The notes under the pieces were generated by a model. That model was not told the origin of the DNA and did no database searches. It worked only from the letters and a program-made list of their open reading frames with translations. 64,000 nt of DNA from Aestuariicoccus sp032586235 (GTDB lineage Bacteria > Pseudomonadota > Alphaproteobacteria > Rhodobacterales > Rhodobacteraceae). Positions within the stretch are counted from its first letter, which is position 1; each line of letters opens with the position of its first letter. Position numbers and translations under genes: made by a program. Positions 23,073-30,700 of the stretch are shown one piece after another. The DNA lies in the NCBI RefSeq assembly GCF_032586235.1, contig NZ_JAWHTD010000015.1, positions 1 to 64,000 of the forward strand, in the 5' to 3' direction.

Positions 23073-23245
23073 AAATCTGCCCTTCAGTGCTGTGCCTTCA
23101 ATGGCTGCTTTGAGGTTCTCTCGTGTTCTGTTACAACGCTTTGTGGATTGCAGGCCGAAGGCTGGCCTGTTCTGGATGACGACCAATCTCGCCTCACGAG
23201 ACCTCCTACATCAGGCGTACCCTCCTACCTTGAAAGGGGTTACGC

Positions 23246-23968
23246 ATGAGTGCTGGACGTATCCTTGTCGTGGACGATGAAGAACCTGTTCGGAAACTCA
23301 TTCGCAACTGCTTTGAAGATGACGGTTATGATGTAGACGAAGCCGAAAGCATGGCGTCGGCACACACCGCATTGGCCGAGCGGGCATATGATCTGATCAC
23401 ACTTGATACCGTCATGGGATCAGAGAACGGCGCACAACACCTGCAGTCCATCAAAAATCAGCACGGTGTGCTCGTCATCCTGGTCACTGGAAAAAACGAG
23501 GTCATAGATCGCGTTGTTGGTCTTGAACTGGGTGCAGATGACTATGTGACAAAGCCGTTCCATGTTCGTGAACTTCTTGCCCGAACCCACGCGCTACTTC
23601 GGCGAAAGGCTGGAAACAACGAGAGTGACGCTTCACCTCCCCATGATCACCTTTTCCGCTTTGATGGTTGGTTACTCGACATGAACGCGCGCGAGCTAAC
23701 TGAACCAGATGGCAAACAAGTCGCTCTCACAACGGCTGACTACAGTCTCTTGCTAGTTTTTCTCAAGAACCCGCGAAGGGTCCTGTCGCGCGATCAACTG
23801 ATGGATTTGATTGGAGGTCTCAACTGGACGCCACTGGACCGGACCATCGACAATCAAGTGGCAAGGCTTCGAAAAAAGATTGAGCGCGATCCTCAAAAGC
23901 CAGAATGGATAAAGTCTGTGCGAGGGGTCGGCTATAGTTTCACTTCAAATGTATCTACTGAAGCATAA
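23246..23968 (+). CDS. OmpR/PhoB-family response regulator
   Basis: A 240-residue two-component regulator. The receiver domain (about 5-115) has the acidic pair DDE at 10-12, phospho-acceptor Asp54 (LITLDTVMG) and Lys103 (VTKPF). The winged-helix DNA-binding domain (about 140-235) ends with RLRKKIERDP and VRGVGYSF. No kinase gene is adjacent, so it is an orphan within the island. It may respond to a chromosomal kinase. GAAAGGGG ten bases before ATG 23246 supports the start. Direct repeats C and D flank it. Confidence 0.93.
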   Translation: MSAGRILVVDDEEPVRKLIRNCFEDDGYDVDEAESMASAHTALAERAYDLITLDTVMGSENGAQHLQSIKNQHGVLVILVTGKNEVIDRVVGLELGADDYVTKPFHVRELLARTHALLRRKAGNNESDASPPHDHLFRFDGWLLDMNARELTEPDGKQVALTTADYSLLLVFLKNPRRVLSRDQLMDLIGGLNWTPLDRTIDNQVARLRKKIERDPQKPEWIKSVRGVGYSFTSNVSTEA

Positions 23969-24225
23969 GCAGCCGTTCCGACAACGCGCAGCATGCAGTA
24001 GAATTGGGCTCTTCTGAGACACCTGAGCAAAATGATCAGATGACCGCTGGACGGCGGTGAACGGCCGTCAGAGCCGACGAAACCGCAGAGACACGCTCGA
24101 ACGACGGCTTCCAGTGGTACCGGACGTTGGCGGCAATCGAGGTCAGGTCCGGATTGTGGACGAAGCCGAAGCAAACTTCTAACCTGCCAGTGGTCTGACT
24201 TGCCTCACGGCGCACTTAGGCTGCT
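23969..24225. other. Spacer between response regulator and integrase stub
   Basis: Contains repeat copy D (24006-24046) and a minus-strand open stretch of about 57 codons without a start codon (including FGFVHNPDLTS). That stretch may be debris of a lost gene. No intact gene is visible. Confidence 0.4.
24006..24046 (+). repeat. 41-base direct repeat, copy D
   Basis: Begins GGGCTCTTCTGAGACACCTG; partner of 22917-22957, 38 bases after the response regulator stop. Confidence 0.7.
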
Positions 24226-24939
24226 TCAGTACAATCCTCTTTCTCTACCAAGACGCTGGAGGGCCGATATATGGGCATTATCAGAATGGTGGATACCACC
24301 AGGGACGTCGCGCCAGTCCAGTGCCCTGTGATGCTTGGCCTTCGCGCCAGCATCGCGGATCGCCGTGACCGGGTTCTCACCCTCTCGGAAGCCTTTGGAG
24401 CGCGCCACGTCCAGCACCGTCTTGATCCGTTGCGCCACGCGCCGCGCCGTCTCGTGCTTTTCCGTCCAGATCGGCGACAAGACCGCCAGAACCTCGGGCT
24501 GGCCGATGGTATCGACGGGCGGGCGTCCGATCTTGGGATAGGCATGGGTCTCCAGCGTCGTTATGAACTGCGCGGCGTGCTTGGCGTTCTTCCAGGTCGG
24601 CAGGCGTTCGACATGCACCTGCCGCGCGATCTCCTCGAAGCCGGGGATGTCCTTCACCCCATGAAACTTCGGATGCAGTCCCGCCCGCGCCAGCCGCGGG
24701 TATTCCAGCGCCCGTGCCCGCGCCTCATGGAGGGTTGCCAGATCGGCCCCGCCCAGCCCGAAGTCGGTCCGCAGAGGTTTGCCCGCACGGTTCTTCTGCC
24801 TCTTCACCGTCATCCGCACGATCCAGCGCCGCGCGGCGGAGGGGTCAACGACAAGGTAGGGGCCATTGCCATCCGCGTGCAGCCCAGGCCCCAGAGCCTT
24901 GACGAGCGCCTTGGTCAGCTTTCCTGAAAGATGTGACAT
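24226..24939 (-). pseudogene. Tyrosine integrase truncated before its catalytic domain
   Basis: The 237-codon frame has the DUF4102 N-terminal domain (LTKALVKALGPGLHADGNG, LRTDFGLGGAD). It also has the SAM-like core-binding domain, seen as AKHAAQFITTLETHAYPKIG and EVLAVLSPIWTEKHETARRV, reaching AKHHRALDWRDVPGG. Full-length relatives are about 400 residues and continue into the R-H-R-Y catalytic domain. Here the sequence degenerates after WRDVPG and stops 22 codons later. It starts about 150 bases from the 3' end of tRNA-Ser(GCT) and points away from it, mirroring the stub at 17291. Confidence 0.82.
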
Positions 24940-25088
24940 CGGGATTATACCTCACTCCATACCACGCAAGGGAATGAACTGAAGGCAATCGAAAAGAAGC
25001 CAAGCGCAAGCTTTGGGTGGTTCTGCCCATATTTTATGGGTTACAACGCATCGTCAACAGTCAGCGCAAATCACAGATTGAGGTAGGG

Positions 25089-25178
25089 TGGCGGAGACGA
25101 AGGGATTCGAACCCTCGAGACGGTTTCCCGCCTACTCCCTTAGCAGGGGAGCGCCTTCGACCACTCGGCCACGTCTCC
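25089..25178 (-). tRNA. tRNA-Ser (anticodon GCT)
   Basis: A 90-base class II tRNA read on the minus strand. The acceptor GGAGACG pairs with CGTCTCC, the anticodon loop CTGCTAA has anticodon GCT, the variable arm is long, the T-loop is GGTTCGAATCC and CCA is encoded. Its 3' end faces the island and the integrase stub. Confidence 0.97.
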
Positions 25179-25344
25179 ACCGACGCGTATAGCCAAGCGG
25201 GGCTTGGGGTTACAAGGTGAAATCGCGGGAATTTCGAAATTACCATTGGGATTTGGGGCAGCAACGCCTCGGGCGGCGGGCGGTCCGGGTCTGCGCGGGC
25301 AAGCTCCAGACGGGCGGCGGCCGCCTATGCGCCTTGCTGGCCGG

Positions 25345-25656
25345 TCAGATCTCGACCCATACCCGGCCGTCTTCGACCCGCGTTGCATAGGTGTTGAGGT
25401 TCACGCAGGCGGGCGCGCGCAGGGCCTCGCCGGTGCGATAGTCGAAGGTGGCGTTGTGCTTGGGGCATTCGATCTCGTACTCCATCACCAGCCCGTCCTC
25501 CAGATGCACCTGTTCGTGGGTGCAAAGCCCGTCGGTGCAGTAGAACCCGCCGTCGGGGCCGTGGTAGATTGCGAAAGTGCGGCCCGCGTGATCGAAGCGG
25601 ATCAGGTCCTCTTCGTCGATCTCGTCGGCCGCGCAGGCGTCGATCCAGTTGGTCAT
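25345..25656 (-). CDS. Rieske-type [2Fe-2S] ferredoxin (MocE-like)
   Basis: A 103-residue soluble Rieske ferredoxin. Cluster ligands are in LCTHEQVHL (Cys-X-His) and CPKHNATFDY (Cys-X2-His). It is very similar in layout to MocE, the ferredoxin of the rhizopine O-demethylation system. It lies 10 bases downstream of the desaturase-like gene and is presumably its electron donor. A MocF-type ferredoxin reductase is not present in the window. AGGAGTGTCCC precedes ATG 25656. Other Rieske ferredoxin roles (NirD-like, BphF-like) are possible but less suited to the context. Confidence 0.85.
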   Translation of the reverse strand: MTNWIDACAADEIDEEDLIRFDHAGRTFAIYHGPDGGFYCTDGLCTHEQVHLEDGLVMEYEIECPKHNATFDYRTGEALRAPACVNLNTYATRVEDGRVWVEI

Positions 25657-25666
25657 GGGACACTCC

Positions 25667-26785
25667 TTATTCTGCCGGAACGGCGTTTGGCGTTGCTTTG
25701 TCCTGTGCGGCGGCGGCCCCGCCGAGCGCGCTCTGGTGCAGGTCGGTGCGGTAGGGGCGGGCGGTGGGCGGCAGGTCGCGGGTCAGGAAATCGTCGTGAT
25801 AGGCGAGCTGGCGGCGCAGGATCGGCAGGATTTCCCGATAGGCGTGCCAGATCGATGGGTTCGGGGCAGGCAGGTCGTGCCTGATCCGGGCATGCAGCGC
25901 GGGCAGCTGGTGGTAGGGCACCATCGGGAACATGTGGTGCTCGACGTGGTAATTCATGTTCCAATAGATGAACCGGCTGACCGGGTTCATGTAGACCGTG
26001 CGCGAATTCAGCCGGTGGTCGAGCACGTTGTCCGCCAGCCCGGCGTGTTGCAGCAGCCCCGTCAGCACATGGTGCCAGGCACCGTAAAGGCGCGGAAGGC
26101 CGATCACCATCAGTGGCAGGATCGACTGCATCGCAATTGCAAGCGCCAGCGTCGCGGCATAGATCGCGGTCCAGATCCGGGCGATGCGGATCACCTTGGG
26201 GGCTTCGCTCTCGGGGATATAGCTCGCCTCTTCGGGGTCGAGCCGGCCGCTGGCGTTCAGCAGCATCCGCTTCCAGCCGCCCCAGGCGTCCAGAATGCCA
26301 AAGAAATTCAGGAAGATGCGGAAGAGGGCAGGGGGCCGCATGGCGACGATCTCGGGGTCGCGGCCGACGATGATCGTGTCGGTGTGATGGCGCGCGTGGC
26401 TCCAACGCCAGGTGACCGGGTTGCGCACCATGCAGAAGCTGGCGATCTGGTAGAGCCAGTCGTTGTAGCGCCGTGTCTTGAAGGCCGTGCCGTGGCTGCA
26501 TTCGTGCCAGCGGCTGTCCATGGCCGAGCCGTGAAGCACGCCGTAGGCCAGCCAGAACGGCGCCGATCCCCACGACGGCCAAAGCGCGATGCCGATCCCC
26601 GCAAAGACGATCATCGCGGCGAAAAGCAGGATCGTGTCGCGGATGGCGGGCCCGTCGCTGCGCTGCATCAGCGCCTTCATCTCCTCGCGGGGCACGTCGG
26701 TGTGATACCACTCGGCGGCGGCAAGGCCGCTGTCCACAGCGCGGGCCGCGTCGGGGCCCAGCATCGAATAATCGCGTTTTCCCAT
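25667..26785 (-). CDS. Membrane fatty-acid desaturase/hydroxylase-type di-iron enzyme (MocD-like)
   Basis: A 372-residue integral membrane di-iron enzyme. The three histidine boxes HECSHG (about residue 95), HARHHTD (about 132) and HVEHHMF (about 275) and four or more hydrophobic spans are visible. This family includes desaturases, alkane hydroxylases and MocD of rhizopine catabolism. Its partner Rieske ferredoxin is encoded immediately downstream, and an inositol operon lies alongside. The best inference is an oxygenase that removes an O-methyl group or hydroxylates an inositol derivative. ATG 26785 (MGKRDYS) follows GGGAGGAGACC; the frame from 26872 is longer but its extra residues lie in the promoter. 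Confidence 0.82.
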   Translation of the reverse strand: MGKRDYSMLGPDAARAVDSGLAAAEWYHTDVPREEMKALMQRSDGPAIRDTILLFAAMIVFAGIGIALWPSWGSAPFWLAYGVLHGSAMDSRWHECSHGTAFKTRRYNDWLYQIASFCMVRNPVTWRWSHARHHTDTIIVGRDPEIVAMRPPALFRIFLNFFGILDAWGGWKRMLLNASGRLDPEEASYIPESEAPKVIRIARIWTAIYAATLALAIAMQSILPLMVIGLPRLYGAWHHVLTGLLQHAGLADNVLDHRLNSRTVYMNPVSRFIYWNMNYHVEHHMFPMVPYHQLPALHARIRHDLPAPNPSIWHAYREILPILRRQLAYHDDFLTRDLPPTARPYRTDLHQSALGGAAAAQDKATPNAVPAE

Positions 26786-26923
26786 GGTCTCCTCCCGGGG
26801 GCGTTGGCCGGTGTCGGAACCATATCCCCGCGCAGGCGATTCCCGATGGGATTTCGTTGCAAATAACATCAAAAAGCATCAAAAAGTAGGTCCTATATGA
26901 GGTTATCACATCAAGAGGGCCGC

Positions 26924-27955
26924 ATGGCGCGCCGACCGACGCTTAAGGATCTTGCCCGCGCCGCAGGGGTTGGCGTGGCAACCGTGGACCGCGTGCTTAA
27001 CGGCCGGCCGCATGTGCGAGAGGCGACGATCGCGCGCGTCGCCGAAGCCGCCGCGCGCATCGGCTATCCGACGCCGATGCTGGAGGCCCGCCAGGCGCAG
27101 GCCGCCGCCCCGCGGCTACGGTTCGGCTTTGTGCTGCACAAGGGAGCGCAGGAATTCTACCGGAACTTTGCGCGCGAACTGGAACAGGCCGTGGCGGCGC
27201 GTACCGACCTGCGCGCCAGCTGCGAGATCCGCTTTTCGCCCTCTCAGGCGCCCTCGGATTTCGCGGCAGAGATCGAGGCGGCGGCCGGCACCTGCGACGT
27301 GATCGCCACCTCGGCCATCAATCACCCCAGCCTGACCGATACAGTGCAGCGGGTCACCGCCTCGGGCGTTCCGGTCTTTGCCCTGCTCAACGATTTCGCG
27401 CCAAGCGTGCGGCAGAACTACCTCGGGCTCGACAACATGAGGGCCGGGCGCATCGCCGCCTGGATGATCGTCACGCAGCTGCGCGATCCGGGCAAGCTGG
27501 CGCTCTTTGTGGGCGGCAACCGGTGGCACGGCCACCTTCTGCGCGAGACCGGTTTCCAAAGCTATCTGCGCGAATGCGCGCCGGGGTTCACGCTGCTGGA
27601 CACCAAGGTCAACCTAGAGACCCGGCAGGTGACCTATGAGGCGACGCTCGATCTGCTGAACCGCCACCCGGATCTGCGCGGCATCTACGTGGCGGGTGGC
27701 GGCATGGAAGGCGCCATCGCCGCGCTGCGCGAGCTGCGCCCGCCGGGCAAGGTGGCGCTGGTGGTGAACGAGCTGACCTCCGACAGCCGCAGGGGGCTCG
27801 CGGATCGCTATGTCAGCCTGGTGATCGGCACACCGCTCGCGTCGCTCTGCCGCGATCTGGTCGGGCTGATGGCCAAGGCGGCCGGGGACGGGCCGAACGC
27901 GCGACCCGGCCAGCACTTCCTGACGCCCGAGCTTTACTGCCCGGAATCCGTCTAG
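26924..27955 (+). CDS. LacI-family regulator of the inositol locus (first paralogue)
   Basis: A 343-residue repressor-type protein. An N-terminal LacI helix-turn-helix (LKDLARAAGVGVATVDRVLN) is followed by a sugar-binding periplasmic-protein-like domain containing FVGGNRWHGH and IYVAGGGMEGAI. It is closely paralogous to the regulator at 37779-38807. ATG 26924 follows AAGAGGG. It diverges from the MocD/MocE genes and converges on iolE, whose stop codon overlaps its own (shared CTAG at 27952-27955). It probably senses an inositol or inositol-derived intermediate. Confidence 0.9.
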   Translation: MARRPTLKDLARAAGVGVATVDRVLNGRPHVREATIARVAEAAARIGYPTPMLEARQAQAAAPRLRFGFVLHKGAQEFYRNFARELEQAVAARTDLRASCEIRFSPSQAPSDFAAEIEAAAGTCDVIATSAINHPSLTDTVQRVTASGVPVFALLNDFAPSVRQNYLGLDNMRAGRIAAWMIVTQLRDPGKLALFVGGNRWHGHLLRETGFQSYLRECAPGFTLLDTKVNLETRQVTYEATLDLLNRHPDLRGIYVAGGGMEGAIAALRELRPPGKVALVVNELTSDSRRGLADRYVSLVIGTPLASLCRDLVGLMAKAAGDGPNARPGQHFLTPELYCPESV

Positions 27956-28860
27956 CCCTCTGCCACCTCGATCCCGGCGGTGCGGCACATCCTCAGAATG
28001 CTGTCGTACCCCAGCTTGGCATAGTCATGAGGCGGGGCTTTGGCCGGGTCCTGTTCGGCTTCGACGACGATCCAGCCTTGATAGTTCATGGCCTTCAGCC
28101 GGTCGGTGACGGCCTGAAAATCGATGCAGCCTTCGGGATCGCCCGGCACGGTAAAGGCCCCGCCCGCGACGGCGTCCAGAAAGCTGCCGTCCTCCGCGCG
28201 GATGCGGGCGGCCACCTCGGCGCGGACGTCCTTGTAATGCACATGGTGGATGCGGTCGCCCCAGGCGTCCAGCACCGCCAGCGGGTCGGCCCCGGCGAAC
28301 TGCAGGTGCCCGGTGTCGTAGAGCAGTTTCAGCGCCGGATCGCTGCCTTGCATCAGCCAGGCGATGTCCTCGGCATCCTCGATCATGCTGCCCATGTGGT
28401 GGTGATAGGCCAGCGCGACACCCCGATCCGCCGTCCATCTGGCCAATTCCGACAGCTTGGCCGCATAGGCCGTCACCGCGTCGCGGCTCAGCTTTGGCCG
28501 CTGGCTGACCGGCGTGGCGATCTGGCCCTGCACGGTGTTGGAGCATTCGGCATAGACGATGCAGGGGGCATCGAGGGCGGCGAACTGGTCGACCTGTTCG
28601 CGGATCGCGGCCTTTTCGGTCTCCAGGTCGTTCACCATCAGATTGCCCGAACACCAGCCCCCGCAGAGCGCCAGCCCATAGCGGTCGAGATAGGCGCGCA
28701 GGCCTTCGGTGTCGGCGGGCATGCGGCGGCCACGCTCGACACCGGCATAGCCGATGCTTGCGGCGTCCTCCATCGCGCCCTCGATGGTGAAGGCGGCGGT
28801 CAGATCCGGCAGGTCGTCGTTCTGCCAGGCGATCAGCGAGACCCCGATGCGGACGCTCAT
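27952..28860 (-). CDS. iolE: Inosose dehydratase-like TIM-barrel enzyme
   Basis: A 302-residue xylose isomerase-like TIM-barrel protein. It is predicted to dehydrate 2-keto-myo-inositol (scyllo-inosose) to the diketone used by IolD. Metal-binding residues are likely in IVVEAEQDPA, YHHHMGSMIEDAED, LLYDTGHLQFAG and HHVHYKDVR. MocC of rhizopine catabolism belongs to the same family, so that name is an alternative. The ATG overlaps the iolD stop (ATGA), making it the last gene of the long minus-strand inositol operon. Confidence 0.87.
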   Translation of the reverse strand: MSVRIGVSLIAWQNDDLPDLTAAFTIEGAMEDAASIGYAGVERGRRMPADTEGLRAYLDRYGLALCGGWCSGNLMVNDLETEKAAIREQVDQFAALDAPCIVYAECSNTVQGQIATPVSQRPKLSRDAVTAYAAKLSELARWTADRGVALAYHHHMGSMIEDAEDIAWLMQGSDPALKLLYDTGHLQFAGADPLAVLDAWGDRIHHVHYKDVRAEVAARIRAEDGSFLDAVAGGAFTVPGDPEGCIDFQAVTDRLKAMNYQGWIVVEAEQDPAKAPPHDYAKLGYDSILRMCRTAGIEVAEG

Positions 28861-30698
28861 CCCTCGGCCCTCTGGCGGGACTTGTTGCCCTCCCAGGCGA
28901 CGCGGGCGGCGCGGACCTCGGCCCGGTCCGACACCTCGGGCACGCCCACTTCCCACCAGGTGCCGCCATGCGGCGTCGAGGGATAGGGGTCGGTGTCGAT
29001 CACCACGACATAGGGTCCCTTGACTTCGTGCCGCCGGGCCAGCGCCTTTTCCAGCTCGGCGACCGAGCCGACCTTGACGCTGGTGGCGCCCAGGCTGGCG
29101 GCATGGGCGGCAAAGTCGATGGCCGAGGGCACCTCGTGCACAGTGTGCTCCAGCAGGCAGTTGAACTCGGCCCCGCCGGTGCCCATCTGCAGCCGGTTGA
29201 TGCAGCCGAAACCGCGGTTGTCGGTGATCACGACGGTGAAACCGATGCCCATCATCGCCGCCGTCGCCAGCTCGGAATTGGCCATCAGATAGGTGCCGTC
29301 GCCGGTAAAGCAGATCACGTCGCGGCCCGGGTCGGCCATCTTGATGCCCATCGCCCCGGCGATCTCGTAGCCCATGCAGCTGAACCCGTATTCCATGTGA
29401 TAGGACCCCGGCCGGTCGGCTTTCCAGAGCTTGTGCAGCTCGCCCGGCATGGTGCCGGCGGCGCACATCACCAGCGTGTCCCCGGTGGCCGCGCGCTGCA
29501 CCGCGCCCACCACCTGCATGTCGGTGGCCAGCGCGTTGGCGCCCTCCGCTTCGGGCGCTGCGGTCAGCGGATCGACCTGCGCGAACCACTCGGCCTTGAG
29601 CGTCGCTGCCGGGGCTTCGGCCCGGTGCCCGCCAAGCGCCGCGCCCAGCTCTTCCAGCCCGAGGCGGGCATCGGCCATAAGCGGCATCGCGCCGTGCTTC
29701 ATGGCGTCATAGGCGGCAACGTTGAGGCTGACCAGCTTGCGTCCGGGATGCGCGAAGAGCCCCCAGGACCCGGTGGTGAAATCCTGAAACCGCGTGCCCA
29801 CCCCCAGCACCAGATCGGCCTCGGCGCAAACCGTGTTGGCGGGCGCGCCCCCGGTCACCCCGATGGGCCCGAGGTTGAGCGGATGATCCCAGGGCAGCGC
29901 CGATTTGCCCGCCTGGGTCTCGGTCACCGGGATGCCATGCGCCTCGGCAAAGGCGCGGAGCGCCTCGCAGGCCCCGGCGTAATGCACGCCCCCGCCGGCC
30001 ACGATCACCGGGCGCTCGGCCGCCCTGATCGCCTCGGCCACACGCGCCAGTTCGCCTTCGTCGGGGCGGATGCGGCGCTGGTGCCAGACGCGCGGCTCGA
30101 AGAAGCTGACCGGGTAATCATAGGCCTCGGCCTGCACGTCCTGGCAGAACGACAGGCAGACCGGCCCGCAGTCTGCCGGGTCGGTCATCACCCGGAAGGC
30201 GCGGGGCAGGGCGGTCAGCAGCTGCTCGGGCCGGGCGATGCGGTCGAAATAGCGGGTCACCGGGCGGAAGCAATCGTTGACGCTGACCGTGCCGTCGCCG
30301 AAATCCTCGATCTGCTGCAGCACCGGGTCCGGCCCGCGATGGGCAAAGACGTCGCCCGGCACCAGCAGCACCGGCAGTCGGTTCACATGCGCCAGCGCCG
30401 CCGCCGTCACCATGTTCGTGGCCCCCGGCCCGATGGACGAGGTCACCGCCATGGCGCGGCCCCGCCGCATCTGCTTGGCATAGGCGATGGCGGCATGGGC
30501 CATGGTCTGCTCGTTATGCCCGCGCCAGGTCGGCAGTTCTTCGCGCGCGGCATAAAGCGCCTCGCCCAGCCCGGCCACGTTGCCGTGGCCGAAGATCGCC
30601 CAGAAACCGGCGATGAAGCTTTCGCCGCTTTCGGTCTTCTGCGCCGCGATATAGCGCGTCATCGCCTGCGCGGCGGTCAATCGGATCGTTCCCGTCAT
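28857..30698 (-). CDS. iolD: 3D-(3,5/4)-trihydroxycyclohexane-1,2-dione acylhydrolase
   Basis: A 613-residue ThDP-dependent hydrolase that opens the inositol-derived ring to 5-deoxy-glucuronate. The layout is that of acetolactate synthase-like enzymes. The N-terminal Pyr domain has the catalytic Glu region GHNEQTMAHAA, and the C-terminal PP domain has the ThDP motif GDGTYLMANSELATA. ATG 30698 lies seven bases after AGGAGG; ATG 30704 overlaps the iolC stop but is only one base from the same ribosome binding site. The downstream iolE overlaps by four bases. No other IolD is in the window. Confidence 0.95.
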   Translation of the reverse strand: MTGTIRLTAAQAMTRYIAAQKTESGESFIAGFWAIFGHGNVAGLGEALYAAREELPTWRGHNEQTMAHAAIAYAKQMRRGRAMAVTSSIGPGATNMVTAAALAHVNRLPVLLVPGDVFAHRGPDPVLQQIEDFGDGTVSVNDCFRPVTRYFDRIARPEQLLTALPRAFRVMTDPADCGPVCLSFCQDVQAEAYDYPVSFFEPRVWHQRRIRPDEGELARVAEAIRAAERPVIVAGGGVHYAGACEALRAFAEAHGIPVTETQAGKSALPWDHPLNLGPIGVTGGAPANTVCAEADLVLGVGTRFQDFTTGSWGLFAHPGRKLVSLNVAAYDAMKHGAMPLMADARLGLEELGAALGGHRAEAPAATLKAEWFAQVDPLTAAPEAEGANALATDMQVVGAVQRAATGDTLVMCAAGTMPGELHKLWKADRPGSYHMEYGFSCMGYEIAGAMGIKMADPGRDVICFTGDGTYLMANSELATAAMMGIGFTVVITDNRGFGCINRLQMGTGGAEFNCLLEHTVHEVPSAIDFAAHAASLGATSVKVGSVAELEKALARRHEVKGPYVVVIDTDPYPSTPHGGTWWEVGVPEVSDRAEVRAARVAWEGNKSRQRAEG

Positions 30699-30700
30699 GG

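Larger units (their letters stand above)
22838..23245. other. Gene-poor stretch with repeats upstream of the response regulator
   Basis: This 408-base gap contains repeat copies C (22917-22957) and B (23034-23072). Near 23146-23171 there is a small AGGCC/GGCCT hairpin. The rest shows no convincing reading frame. The response regulator promoter must lie in its right part, but I see no clear -35/-10 pair. Confidence 0.45.

Noticed and set aside
24063..24225. A minus-strand stretch of about 57 codons containing FGFVHNPDLTS
   Set aside because: No start codon, no ribosome binding site and no recognised family; noted only as possible gene debris.
17144..25088. attR-type copies of either tRNA-Ser 3' end inside the island
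   Set aside because: No second copy of the T-arm/acceptor sequence was found between the two tRNA genes by reading; a computed search would be needed to exclude degenerate copies.
26816..26840. An EcfG promoter between the MocD-like gene and the LacI gene (GGAAC at 26816-26820)
   Set aside because: The bases 16-17 positions downstream read CGAT, not NGTT.
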